Under the pieces are notes generated by a model, which was given only the letters and a program-made list of their open reading frames with translations, was not told where the DNA came from and ran no database searches. Below, piece after piece: positions 7,724 to 13,809 of a stretch of DNA of 13,809 bases. Each line of letters starts with the position of its first letter. The stretch's first letter is position 1. The translations under genes and the position numbers were made by a program. The stretch comes from an uncultured Candidatus Saccharibacteria bacterium (GTDB taxonomy: Bacteria; Patescibacteriota; Saccharimonadia; Saccharimonadales; Saccharimonadaceae), in assembly GCA_947095985.1 (NCBI GenBank), contig CAMUPZ010000015.1:1-13809 (forward strand). The letters are read 5' to 3'.

Positions 7724-8740
7724 ATGCGAGCAAAAGGTTTATTTTTTGGAAAAATTATTAGCTTTGCTATGTTGATTATGATTGCAATGCCAATGTTGTC
7801 ATTTGCCGAAGGAAAAAGTCCTAGTAGACATTTGGTTCGTGTATATGATCGTGGCGAAGAAAAAACAATTGTGACAAATGCCTTAACGGTGCGTCAGGCT
7901 CTGCAGGCCGCTAAGATTTCTATTGATGAGAAAATGGACACCGTTGAACCAAATATTGATATGGAGCTCACAGGTTCAAAATACCAGGTTAACATATTCC
8001 GCGCCCGCCCAATAACAGTTGTCGATGGCAATAAACGCTTAAAAATTACCACCGCCGAACAAACGCCAGCTTTGATTGCTAAGGCGGCGGGTCTGACACT
8101 TTATCGCGAGGATAAGACGCAGTTTACAAATTCTGAAAATCTTTTGGTGAATGGTGCGGGGTTGGTGATGAAAGTCGAGCGAGCTAAACAGCGAACGGTG
8201 ACGGAAGAGGTTGATATTGATTTTCAGATTGAACAGGTAAAGGACGATTCTCAACCAATTGGCTTTAAGAGTGTGAGGCAGTTGGGTGAGAAGGGTGTAA
8301 GAAAAATGACGTACCAAGTTGAGGCTAGTAACGGTGTGGAAGTTAGCCGTAAGGAGCTATCTGGTGAAATTATCAAGCAGCCCAAAAAGCAAGTTGAAAT
8401 AATTGGCACTAAACCTAAAAATCCACTGACTAAAAGCAAGGGCGCGCAGATATTTACAGACTCTAAGGGTGTGGCGCACCGTGAAACCTACTACGACCTG
8501 CCGATGAATATCGTCATCAATGCGTGCGGCGGCGGTGGCTACACGGTGCGGGCCGATGGCGCCAAGGTAGACAAGGACGGCTATATTTTAGTGGCGGCAA
8601 ATTACGGTAATTATCCGCGCTGTTCGGTGGTGGAAACCAGTATGGGTCCTGGCAAGGTGTATGACACTGGCGGGTTTGCCGTGCGGCATCCGCATGGTTT
8701 TGATCTGGCGACAGACTGGACGAACGGAGATGGGCGTTAG
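7724..8740 (+). CDS. Secreted YabE-like wall protein: two DUF348 repeats, G5, C-terminal 3D domain
   Basis: Paralogue of the preceding gene with a different catalytic end. Counting from ATG 7724: signal peptide 1-28 (MRAKGLFFGK start, cleavage after SFA), DUF348 repeats at about 36-96 and 97-154, G5 at about 155-231, and a 3D (double-psi beta-barrel) domain at about 243-338. The 3D region shows KVYDTGGF and GFDLATDW, carrying the Asp residues that in MltA/YocH-type 3D domains form the lytic-transglycosylase site. The third Asp of the family motif appears replaced by Asn in VAANYG. Cys 268 and Cys 300 could form a disulfide. Relative to the rpf paralogue, one DUF348 repeat (about 60 aa) is missing. 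An alternative TTG start at 7718 adds two residues and has a slightly better spaced GTGAG. The stop abuts rsmA; the yabE-ksgA neighbourhood resembles Bacillus. Confidence 0.9.
   Translation: MRAKGLFFGKIISFAMLIMIAMPMLSFAEGKSPSRHLVRVYDRGEEKTIVTNALTVRQALQAAKISIDEKMDTVEPNIDMELTGSKYQVNIFRARPITVVDGNKRLKITTAEQTPALIAKAAGLTLYREDKTQFTNSENLLVNGAGLVMKVERAKQRTVTEEVDIDFQIEQVKDDSQPIGFKSVRQLGEKGVRKMTYQVEASNGVEVSRKELSGEIIKQPKKQVEIIGTKPKNPLTKSKGAQIFTDSKGVAHRETYYDLPMNIVINACGGGGYTVRADGAKVDKDGYILVAANYGNYPRCSVVETSMGPGKVYDTGGFAVRHPHGFDLATDWTNGDGR
7988..8094 (+). repeat. Near-identical 107-base tract shared with the upstream paralogue (copy 2)
   Basis: Partner of the tract at 6801-6907, lying in the same DUF348 position. 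The longest uninterrupted match is the stretch around AATAAACGCTTAAAAATTAC. The two copies are about 1.19 kb apart in direct orientation, so recombination between them would fuse the start of the rpf gene to the 3D end. Confidence 0.85.
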
Positions 8741-9517
8741 ATGGTGGGACCTAAAAAAGAGTTGGGGCAGCATTGGCTGCGAGATCCAGAGATACTGGCG
8801 GAGATTGCCGAGGCAGCGGAGCTGAGTAACGATGATATGGTTTTGGAGATTGGGCCGGGACTTGGCACGCTAACCAGCCGATTGTTGGCACGGGCTCAGC
8901 GCGTGGTGGCAGTAGAGTTTGACGCGGATTTGGCGCGCAAGTTACCAGGGCAGTTTCCTGGCAAGAACCTGGAAGTGATTAACGAAGATATTTTGCAGTT
9001 TGATCTGAAGCAGTTGCCGGCTGGTTATAAAGTAGTCGCCAATGTGCCATACTATATCACCAGCAAAATTGTCGAAAAACTAATGACGGCAGAAAATAAG
9101 CCGAGTTTGGCGGTGTTACTGGTGCAAAAAGAAGTCGCCCAGCGCATCGCAGCGGAGCCTGGTGAGATGAGTATTTTAGCGGTTAGCGCGCAGCTGTTTA
9201 CCGAGGCGGAGCTAGACATTGAAGTACCGCGGCAATTTTTCACGCCACCGCCAAAAGTTGATTCGCAGGTGGTCGTATTGAGAACTCACACCGAGCCATT
9301 GGTCGCCGCTGAAGACCAAAAAGATTTTTTCCGCATCGTCAAAGCTGGTTTTTCGGCCAAGCGTAAAAAACTGCGTTCTAGTCTGAGCGGTGGACTGAGC
9401 GTCAGTAAAGCTAGCGCCGAACAGTTGTTAAAAAAGGCTGATATTTCACCTGATGTCCGTGCTGAAGATTTGGCGATTGACGATTGGCAGCGGCTGCTCA
9501 AAGAATGGCGGGCGTGA
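8741..9517 (+). CDS. rsmA: 16S rRNA (adenine1518-N6/adenine1519-N6)-dimethyltransferase
   Basis: KsgA-type enzyme that dimethylates two adjacent adenines in the 3' terminal helix of 16S rRNA using S-adenosylmethionine, late in 30S assembly. The 258-aa length is typical. Motifs: KKELGQHWLRD (5-15), SAM-binding EIGPGLGTLT (36-45), acidic E59 in AVEFD, the NEDILQFD segment (81-88), the catalytic NVPY (101-104, usually NLPY), QKEVAQRI (129-136), FFTPPPKVDSQV (166-177) and the C-terminal RAEDLAIDDW. The ATG directly follows the TAG of the 3D gene, with a GGAGA at 8726-8730 inside that gene as the likely ribosome site. Its stop overlaps the start of the next gene (TGATG). The neighbourhood with rpfB/yabE-type genes is conserved in Firmicutes and Actinobacteria, which supports the call. 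Confidence 0.97.
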   Translation: MVGPKKELGQHWLRDPEILAEIAEAAELSNDDMVLEIGPGLGTLTSRLLARAQRVVAVEFDADLARKLPGQFPGKNLEVINEDILQFDLKQLPAGYKVVANVPYYITSKIVEKLMTAENKPSLAVLLVQKEVAQRIAAEPGEMSILAVSAQLFTEAELDIEVPRQFFTPPPKVDSQVVVLRTHTEPLVAAEDQKDFFRIVKAGFSAKRKKLRSSLSGGLSVSKASAEQLLKKADISPDVRAEDLAIDDWQRLLKEWRA

Positions 9518-10275
9518 TGATTGCGGCAGACCAGCCGACATGCTTTCCGCCTGATCTGTTGGTTGCGGTTTCGTCGAAAAATGACGGCACTATGCTCAAT
9601 CGTATTCGCGGTCGCCATGTAGATGAGATCATGGGTAATAGGCGGCGGTTTTGTGATAAATCTGGTATTTTATATGATAATGTCGTCTATCAAATAATTT
9701 CCTACGACCAAGGGCATACTTTTGATAATATTGTTAGTGTCGCAGAGTTTGATAAGGTAAAACATAACAATGAGGGGATTTTTGCTGACGCTTTATATAC
9801 CGAAAGTACTGGCGTGGGTTTGTTTTTACCGGTGGCGGACTGTATTGCTACTGTCATTTATGACCCGAAGCGCCGAGCACTAATGTTGACACATTTAGGT
9901 CGTCATTCAACAATTGTGAAATTAATGCCTCAGGCAATTTTATATTTTGTCGAGCGGGGTAGCCAAGTGAGGGATTTGCAGATTTGGATGTCACCAAGTA
10001 TTACGCAGAAAAACTATCGTATGGATTATTTTAATTATGCAGATGATGACGACTGGCAAAATTTCTGTCATAAAAAGACTGATGGATTCTATCTTGATAT
10101 GCAAGGATTTAATCGTTTGTTGGCTATTCGGTCAGGAGTTTCTTCTAATAATATTTTCATTTCACCAATTGATACTGCAGACAATCCAAATTATTTTTCA
10201 CATTCATCAGGTGATATCGGTGGTAGATTTGCTATAGTTACATGTATGAAAAACGACTCAGTGGTTTTAAACTGA
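9517..10275 (+). CDS. Divergent PgeF/YfiH-family (laccase-domain, polyphenol oxidase-like) protein
   Basis: Resembles the YfiH/LACC1 family. E. coli PgeF edits peptidoglycan precursors carrying the wrong first amino acid, and other members act on purine nucleosides. From ATG 9517 (252 aa) the probable metal ligands are H67 in QGHTF, C109 in ADC and H126 in THLGRH, at nearly the positions of the E. coli ligands. The family-typical end (NYFSH, GGRFAIV) is present. However the HAGWRG signature reads HLGRHS and the GPAIG region reads SPSIT, so substrate choice may differ. The start was set at ATG 9517 because it overlaps the rsmA stop as TGATG, typical of coupled genes; ATG 9505 or TTG 9484 would extend it into rsmA. 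Base composition becomes clearly more AT-rich than in rsmA from about 9600. The last codons lie inside a terminator hairpin. Confidence 0.8.
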   Translation: MIAADQPTCFPPDLLVAVSSKNDGTMLNRIRGRHVDEIMGNRRRFCDKSGILYDNVVYQIISYDQGHTFDNIVSVAEFDKVKHNNEGIFADALYTESTGVGLFLPVADCIATVIYDPKRRALMLTHLGRHSTIVKLMPQAILYFVERGSQVRDLQIWMSPSITQKNYRMDYFNYADDDDWQNFCHKKTDGFYLDMQGFNRLLAIRSGVSSNNIFISPIDTADNPNYFSHSSGDIGGRFAIVTCMKNDSVVLN

Positions 10276-10285
10276 GCCGTTCTTT
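10249..10285. terminator. Bidirectional terminator between convergent genes
   Basis: Inverted repeat AACGACTCAG (10252-10261) against CTGAGCCGTT (10272-10281), with one A-C mismatch, extendable by one T-A pair, and a loop of about 8-10 bases. On the plus strand it is followed by CTTT, a weak U-tract; on the minus strand it is followed by five T (A10249-10253 on plus). The plus-strand pgeF stop (10273-10275) lies inside the right arm. It could end both pgeF and the minus-strand wall-binding gene, which stops at 10302. Confidence 0.7.
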
Positions 10286-10301
10286 GCGCTAAAAGACTGA
10301 A

Positions 10302-11726
10302 TTAATCTATTAGATTTTCGTGTTTCAAATCCTTAACGGCATTAGTGGCTTCTTCTTTGGTGAACCCCCATCCGTCGACAAGAGATTTTATTAAATTACT
10401 TCTGCTGTATTTTATATTTTTTAGATTATCTATAGCACGCAGCTTTGCTCGCTCGGTGTAATTAATATTATATTCTTCTAATACTTCACGGATGTATGAT
10501 TCTGAATCCTTCATCTCTTGATCGCGGGCTATGTTGATTATTAGGGATTTTTTTGAAAGCATACCGTTATAGTTATTGCCTGTGGTGTAATTTTTTTCAA
10601 TAAGATTACGTAGGTTGATCTTGAAGTCATAATTCAGACGCTGTAAACCTTCTTCTGCCTCTTCCTTAGTGAATTTACCGATCTCTTGCAGGAGTCTTAG
10701 GATGGAATTTCTTGAGATGGTGGGTTTCTGTCCTGATAGATAACTACTGGCTTCTAGTTGAGAGTTATGTGCAAAGTCAATTTTTACTATATTAAACACA
10801 TTTTTGATCTCTTCTTTAGTGAATCCTTGTAAGGTGAGGAGATTTTCATATTTTACTTTTGATGTATGGTTGTAGGAATCTAGGGCTTTTAGAGCCTTTA
10901 CAGCCTGCATTTGGAACATCCTAGCAACGTCGATTTCATGGTTTAGCTCATCAAGCGCTTTTTCAACCTCTTCCTTTGAGAATCTAAAATCACCCTTGGG
11001 TCCTGTATCGGTAAATCTTTCCATTAGTTTACTTTTGGAAATCCATACGTTAGGATCTTTGTTGATATCGGCTGATGGTGGTATGAAAAATTTTATTGCT
11101 CTTTTTGCGTTATTGATGGGATTGTAATTTGGATATATTATCTCTAGTAATTGGAGTGATGCAGTGTAGTCTAGTTTGTAGTAGGTTGAAATGTAGTGTG
11201 CAGCTCCAAACTTAGAGAATCTGGAATTATCTAGGTTTTGATATTTAGCTATTTCTGCTAATTCTCTCGAAAACCTCTTGTCCCATTTTCCGTCGCTTCC
11301 AACTACATAGTTGTCTGGCGTGATGGTATTCTTTAACATATCACCATCTTTACCGACGTAGTAGTCGCCAACCCATTGATTGGACAGCATGTGACCTTTA
11401 GTGTCGAAGTAGTACCATTTGTCACTAATCATTTTCCAGGTGTTTTCGGTCATATGTCCGCTGGTGTTAAAGTAGTACCAGTAGCCATTTATCCACTCCC
11501 ACTTGCTATGTGTGATATATCCGCGTCCGTCAAAGTAGTACCACTTGCCGTCTATGTGCTGCCATTGATTTTTAGGGTAGCTGCCATCAGAATTTTTATA
11601 CCACCATCCAACTGAGTCTCTCTGCCAGCTTCCTCCGTTGGCGCTCGCTGTTGCTGGTGTGTAGGCACCAACTATAGCAACGCTAATAGCCGCTGCTATC
11701 ATTAAGTTTTTAATAAGTTTATTCAT
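10302..11726 (-). CDS. Secreted protein with choline/cell-wall-binding repeats and tandem Ltp-like helical repeats
   Basis: 474 aa. The signal peptide is residues 1-29 (MNKLIKN start, hydrophobic core, cleavage near ATASA). Residues 40-148 form aromatic cell-wall-binding repeats of the choline/glucan-binding type: three perfect 21-residue units (54-116, each with WYYF), flanked by GWWYKNSDG and degenerate units ending at DGKW (148). After a linker come about five repeats of 45-60 aa (roughly 206-474), each ending in a motif like FSKEEVEKAL, FTKEEIKNVF, FTKEEAEEGL or FTKEEATNAV and preceded by a Ser-rich helix start (ISKSKL, ISRNSI, LSKKSL, YSRSNL). This resembles the Ltp host cell-surface lipoprotein domain of streptococcal phage origin. 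It has a perfect AGGAGG (11731-11736) 4 bases from the ATG, unlike its neighbours, and is markedly AT-rich. No enzymatic domain is seen; binding to a wall (own or host's) is inferred. Confidence 0.88.
   Translation of the reverse strand: MNKLIKNLMIAAAISVAIVGAYTPATASANGGSWQRDSVGWWYKNSDGSYPKNQWQHIDGKWYYFDGRGYITHSKWEWINGYWYYFNTSGHMTENTWKMISDKWYYFDTKGHMLSNQWVGDYYVGKDGDMLKNTITPDNYVVGSDGKWDKRFSRELAEIAKYQNLDNSRFSKFGAAHYISTYYKLDYTASLQLLEIIYPNYNPINNAKRAIKFFIPPSADINKDPNVWISKSKLMERFTDTGPKGDFRFSKEEVEKALDELNHEIDVARMFQMQAVKALKALDSYNHTSKVKYENLLTLQGFTKEEIKNVFNIVKIDFAHNSQLEASSYLSGQKPTISRNSILRLLQEIGKFTKEEAEEGLQRLNYDFKINLRNLIEKNYTTGNNYNGMLSKKSLIINIARDQEMKDSESYIREVLEEYNINYTERAKLRAIDNLKNIKYSRSNLIKSLVDGWGFTKEEATNAVKDLKHENLID
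11379..11567 (-). repeat. Three tandem 63-base units encoding 21-residue wall-binding repeats
   Basis: Encodes three consecutive units with the pattern W-x4-(D/N/S)-x2-WYYF-(D/N)-x2-G-(Y/H)-(I/M), residues 54-116 of the minus-strand protein. Each unit is exactly 21 residues with no gap. The WYYF codons sit in the same phase, and the plus strand shows the recurrent GTAGTACCA word at about 11411, 11474 and 11537. Confidence 0.85.
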
Positions 11727-11755
11727 TACTCCTCCTAAGTATTATTGCAGTTACC

Positions 11756-11764
11756 ATTGTAGCA
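11756..11764 (-). promoter_or_regulatory. Extended -10 promoter of the wall-binding protein gene
   Basis: Read on the minus strand: TGC-TACAAT, with the -10 at 11761-11756 and the TG just upstream. Predicted transcription start is about 11749, giving a leader of about 23 bases that contains the AGGAGG ribosome site. The -35 position (11779-11784) has no good hexamer and overlaps the palindrome ATGGCCAT (11777-11784). Confidence 0.55.
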
Positions 11765-11808
11765 TGATTATTCAATATGGCCATCCAGTGGAGATACTCT
11801 GTTTAATT

Positions 11809-11817
11809 TGCTATAAT
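11809..11817 (+). promoter_or_regulatory. Extended -10 promoter of metG, placing the start of RNA at the start codon
   Basis: TGC-TATAAT in the context AATTTGC, with the -10 at 11812-11817 and a 4-of-6 -35 match TGGAGA at 11789-11794 (17-base spacer). The expected transcription start, 7 bases past the -10, is the A of ATG 11824, so metG mRNA would be leaderless. It is divergent from the promoter at 11756-11764; the two -35 positions are about 4 bases apart. Confidence 0.7.
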
Positions 11818-11823
11818 TTACCT

Positions 11824-13335
11824 ATGACTAAACAACACGCCTACATTACTACTGCTATTCCTTATGTCAACGGTTTGCCGCACATCGGGCACGCCATGGA
11901 TTATATGTTGGCGGACGTGTGGACGCGGTATCAGCGGCAAAATGGCCGCGAGGTGCGTTTTCAGACAGGTGTGGATGAACATGGCAATAAGATTGCTGCC
12001 AAAGCTGCCAGTCAAAACCAAACACCGCAGGCCTATGTCGATCAAATGCATGTCAATTTTCAGAATATGATCGCTGAGCTGAACATTTCGGCGACGGATT
12101 TTATTCGCACAACTGATCCGCATCACGTTAGCGCGGTGCAGTATATTTGGCAGAAGCTGGCTGCGGCTGGCTACATCTACAAAGGCACGTATGAAGGCTG
12201 GTATTGCCAAGGTTGTGAGGCGTTCGTCACCGACAAGGAAGCAGCTGAGAATAACGGTGTTTGTCCTGATCATCAGGCGCCATACCAGCGGTTGAGCGAG
12301 GAAAATTATTACTTTAAGACCAGTGCTTTTTCGGACAAAATTCGCCAGGCAATTGAATCAAACAAGATGAAAATTGTGCCTGAATTTCGCAAAAAAGAGT
12401 TTTTGGAATTGATGAAAGATGGGCTGAAAGACGTGTCGGTTTCGCGTCCGCGTAAAAATCTGAGTTGGGGCGTGCCAGTGCCAGGCGATGATACGCAGGT
12501 GATGTACGTTTGGTTGGATGCACTGAGTAATTACATTACGGTCATCGGCTATCCTGACCGTCCAGAAGAGTGGCAGAGTTTTTGGCCAGCAAATGTGCAG
12601 GTGATCGGTAAGGACATTCTTCGTTTCCATGCTGGGATTTGGCCAGCGATGTTGATGGCGCTGGATTTACCGCTACCGAAAGTGCTGTTGGTACATGGAT
12701 TTATCAACGTTGGTGGCGCCAAAATGGGTAAGAGTCTCGGTAACGGTGTTGGCTCAGCCGACATCATCCCGCACTATGGTGTTGAGGCGTTTCGCTATTA
12801 TTTCCTGCGGCATGTACCGACGCAAGATGATGGTGATTTCACGTGGGAGAAATTTGAAGCGGCCTATAATGGCGAGCTGGGTAATGACCTCGGTAATTTG
12901 GTGCAGCGAGTGGCAAAGATGGTGCAGAATTATCAAGCTGGCGTTATCGGTGATGCACCACAAGCTGAGCACGATATGGGCCCATACCGCCAGGCGATGG
13001 AGAGTTTTATGTTTGACCAGGCTATGGATGAGATTTGGCGAATTATTCGCACGTTGAATCAATATATTGAGCGGGTCCAGCCATGGCAAGTCGCGAAAAA
13101 TCGCGACAAGGATCCAGAGGCAGAGGCGCATCTGGGCGAGATTCTAGCGCATGCTTGCGGTGCTTTGTTGCAAGTTTCTGACATGCTGCGGCCATTTATG
13201 CCGCAAACTGCTGAGAAAATTCACGAGATGTTTGCTAGTGGTGTCGTGCCGTCAGAATTGACGCCACTATTCCCGCGCAAATATCTTCATACGCCCGATC
13301 CGCGCGCACCAAAAGTAGAAGCCCAGGGAAAATAA
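11824..13335 (+). CDS. metG: Methionine--tRNA ligase
   Basis: Charges tRNA-Met, including the initiator, with methionine. 503 aa: a class I Rossmann core with HIGH at 20-23, a zinc knuckle C128-x2-C131 and C147-x2-H150 (the Thermus-type single knuckle), and the second signature as KMGKS (300-304) instead of KMSKS. The anticodon-binding helical domain is marked by PWQVAK (420-425). It lacks the C-terminal EMAP/Trbp111-like tRNA-binding domain found in longer MetRS. The start was placed at ATG 11824 because the protein then begins just before the first beta strand (HAYITTAIPYVNG). An upstream in-frame ATG at 11764 would add 20 residues encoded by the promoter itself. No Shine-Dalgarno precedes 11824, in line with a leaderless message. 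tatD follows after 2 bases. Confidence 0.96.
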   Translation: MTKQHAYITTAIPYVNGLPHIGHAMDYMLADVWTRYQRQNGREVRFQTGVDEHGNKIAAKAASQNQTPQAYVDQMHVNFQNMIAELNISATDFIRTTDPHHVSAVQYIWQKLAAAGYIYKGTYEGWYCQGCEAFVTDKEAAENNGVCPDHQAPYQRLSEENYYFKTSAFSDKIRQAIESNKMKIVPEFRKKEFLELMKDGLKDVSVSRPRKNLSWGVPVPGDDTQVMYVWLDALSNYITVIGYPDRPEEWQSFWPANVQVIGKDILRFHAGIWPAMLMALDLPLPKVLLVHGFINVGGAKMGKSLGNGVGSADIIPHYGVEAFRYYFLRHVPTQDDGDFTWEKFEAAYNGELGNDLGNLVQRVAKMVQNYQAGVIGDAPQAEHDMGPYRQAMESFMFDQAMDEIWRIIRTLNQYIERVQPWQVAKNRDKDPEAEAHLGEILAHACGALLQVSDMLRPFMPQTAEKIHEMFASGVVPSELTPLFPRKYLHTPDPRAPKVEAQGK

Positions 13336-13337
13336 CT

Positions 13338-13809
13338 ATGAATTCAGTAGCGGAGCATCACACGCTTACAGATTTACGTTTGATTGATTCGCACTGTCAT
13401 TTGCACGACACTGAATTTTTTGCGGACAATCGTGAGGAGCTATATCGGCAATCAATCGCAGCGGGCATCGGTATGATCTGTGTTGGCACTGACGAGCGTA
13501 GCAGCCAGCAAGCGGTGGAGTTTGCCATAAACCACGACTGTGTGTGGGCGGCGGTTGGCGTTCATCCGCATGACAGCAAGGACGGTTGGGGCGAGATAGA
13601 GCGGCTGGTAAAAGAAAAGGCAGAGGATTCACCAATTGTAGCGATTGGTGAGATTGGTCTTGATTATTATTACAATCACAGTCCACGCGAGGTGCAAATT
13701 CAGGCATTGGAGGCGCAGCTGCAACTGGCGGTGGATTATGATTTGCCGGCAAGCTTTCACATTCGTGATGGCGCGCCCGACCAGCCGTCGGTGTGGGATG
13801 ATTTTTGGC
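13338..13809 (+). CDS. tatD: TatD-family metal-dependent hydrolase/DNase, 3' end missing
   Basis: The frame is open from ATG 13338 to the window end, giving 157 residues of a protein that is usually about 255-270 aa. Visible metal ligands: H19 and H21 in DSHCHLHD, E105 in AIGEIGLDYYYN and H141 in SFHIRDG; the VGVHPHD motif is at 74-79. The C-terminal ligands (a further His and a final Asp) lie beyond the window. TatD enzymes are 3'-5' exonucleases or deoxyribonucleases linked to DNA repair or degradation. The ATG lies 2 bases after the metG stop, with AGGGA (13325-13329) inside metG as ribosome site, so the pair is one operon. The metG-tatD order matches B. subtilis metS-yabD and M. tuberculosis metS-tatD. 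Confidence 0.93.
   Translation, partial: MNSVAEHHTLTDLRLIDSHCHLHDTEFFADNREELYRQSIAAGIGMICVGTDERSSQQAVEFAINHDCVWAAVGVHPHDSKDGWGEIERLVKEKAEDSPIVAIGEIGLDYYYNHSPREVQIQALEAQLQLAVDYDLPASFHIRDGAPDQPSVWDDFW

Noticed and set aside
6801..8094. Direct repeat as part of a mobile element
   Set aside because: The repeat is coding sequence in matching DUF348 positions of two paralogues; no transposase or terminal inverted repeats are present.
9484..9516. N-terminal extension of the PgeF-like protein from TTG 9484
   Set aside because: It would overlap rsmA by 34 bases and add an Ala-rich segment; ATG 9517 in the TGATG overlap is the simpler start.
11379..11567. Regular 63-base repeats as a CRISPR-like array
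   Set aside because: The repeats are in-frame 21-residue protein units with diverged codons and no spacer pattern.
11818..12273. Minus-strand 151-aa ORF inside metG
   Set aside because: Antisense shadow of the MetRS HIGH region; no ribosome site, no recognisable domain.
13366..13752. Long minus-strand ORF over the tatD region
   Set aside because: The plus strand encodes a clear TatD protein with its metal ligands; the antisense product is Pro/Arg-rich without any motif.

Overview
The window most likely comes from a Patescibacteria/CPR genome, and Candidatus Saccharibacteria (TM7) is the best guess. The reasons are the mix of Gram-positive-style wall enzymes (DUF348/G5 proteins ending in Rpf or 3D domains) with short, tightly packed genes, a divergent glycolytic set, and a tail-anchored acidic protein whose N-terminus I associate with this group. 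TGA is used as stop by several genes (pgk, pcrA, rsmA, pgeF), so the UGA=Gly code of Gracilibacteria/Absconditabacteria does not apply. The taxonomy is inference from gene content; no rRNA or tRNA gene is present to settle it.

Layout. Positions 1-3062 hold a plus-strand lower-glycolysis run: pyk (5' end missing), pgk and tpiA. It continues with almost no gaps into a 427-aa acidic, disordered, tail-anchored protein (3076-4359) and a PcrA/UvrD helicase with a C-terminal Tudor-like domain (4364-6466). Next are two paralogous secreted wall proteins, each behind its own extended -10 promoter: an RpfB-like protein with three DUF348 repeats, G5 and an Rpf domain (6501-7667), and a YabE-like protein with two DUF348 repeats, G5 and a 3D domain (7724-8740). 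The second abuts rsmA/ksgA (8741-9517), which overlaps a divergent PgeF/YfiH-type gene (9517-10275). A bidirectional terminator then separates the plus-strand genes from a convergent minus-strand gene (10302-11726). That gene encodes a secreted protein with choline/cell-wall-binding repeats and about five Ltp-like helical repeats. Divergent to it, metG (probably leaderless, 11824-13335) and a truncated tatD (13338 to the window end) close the window.

How it fits together. metG, tatD, rpfB/yabE and ksgA are neighbours in Bacillus subtilis and Mycobacterium tuberculosis. Here the same genes are present, but rpf-3D-ksgA and metG-tatD are separated by an AT-rich block holding pgeF and the wall-binding gene. 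Four products (Rpf, 3D, PgeF-like, wall-binding/Ltp) point to peptidoglycan or cell surface, either the cell's own wall or, if this is an epibiont, that of a host bacterium.

There is no gene-free stretch over 300 bases; the longest is the divergent promoter region of about 97 bases at 11727-11823. I saw no CRISPR array, insertion sequence, tRNA, rRNA or riboswitch.
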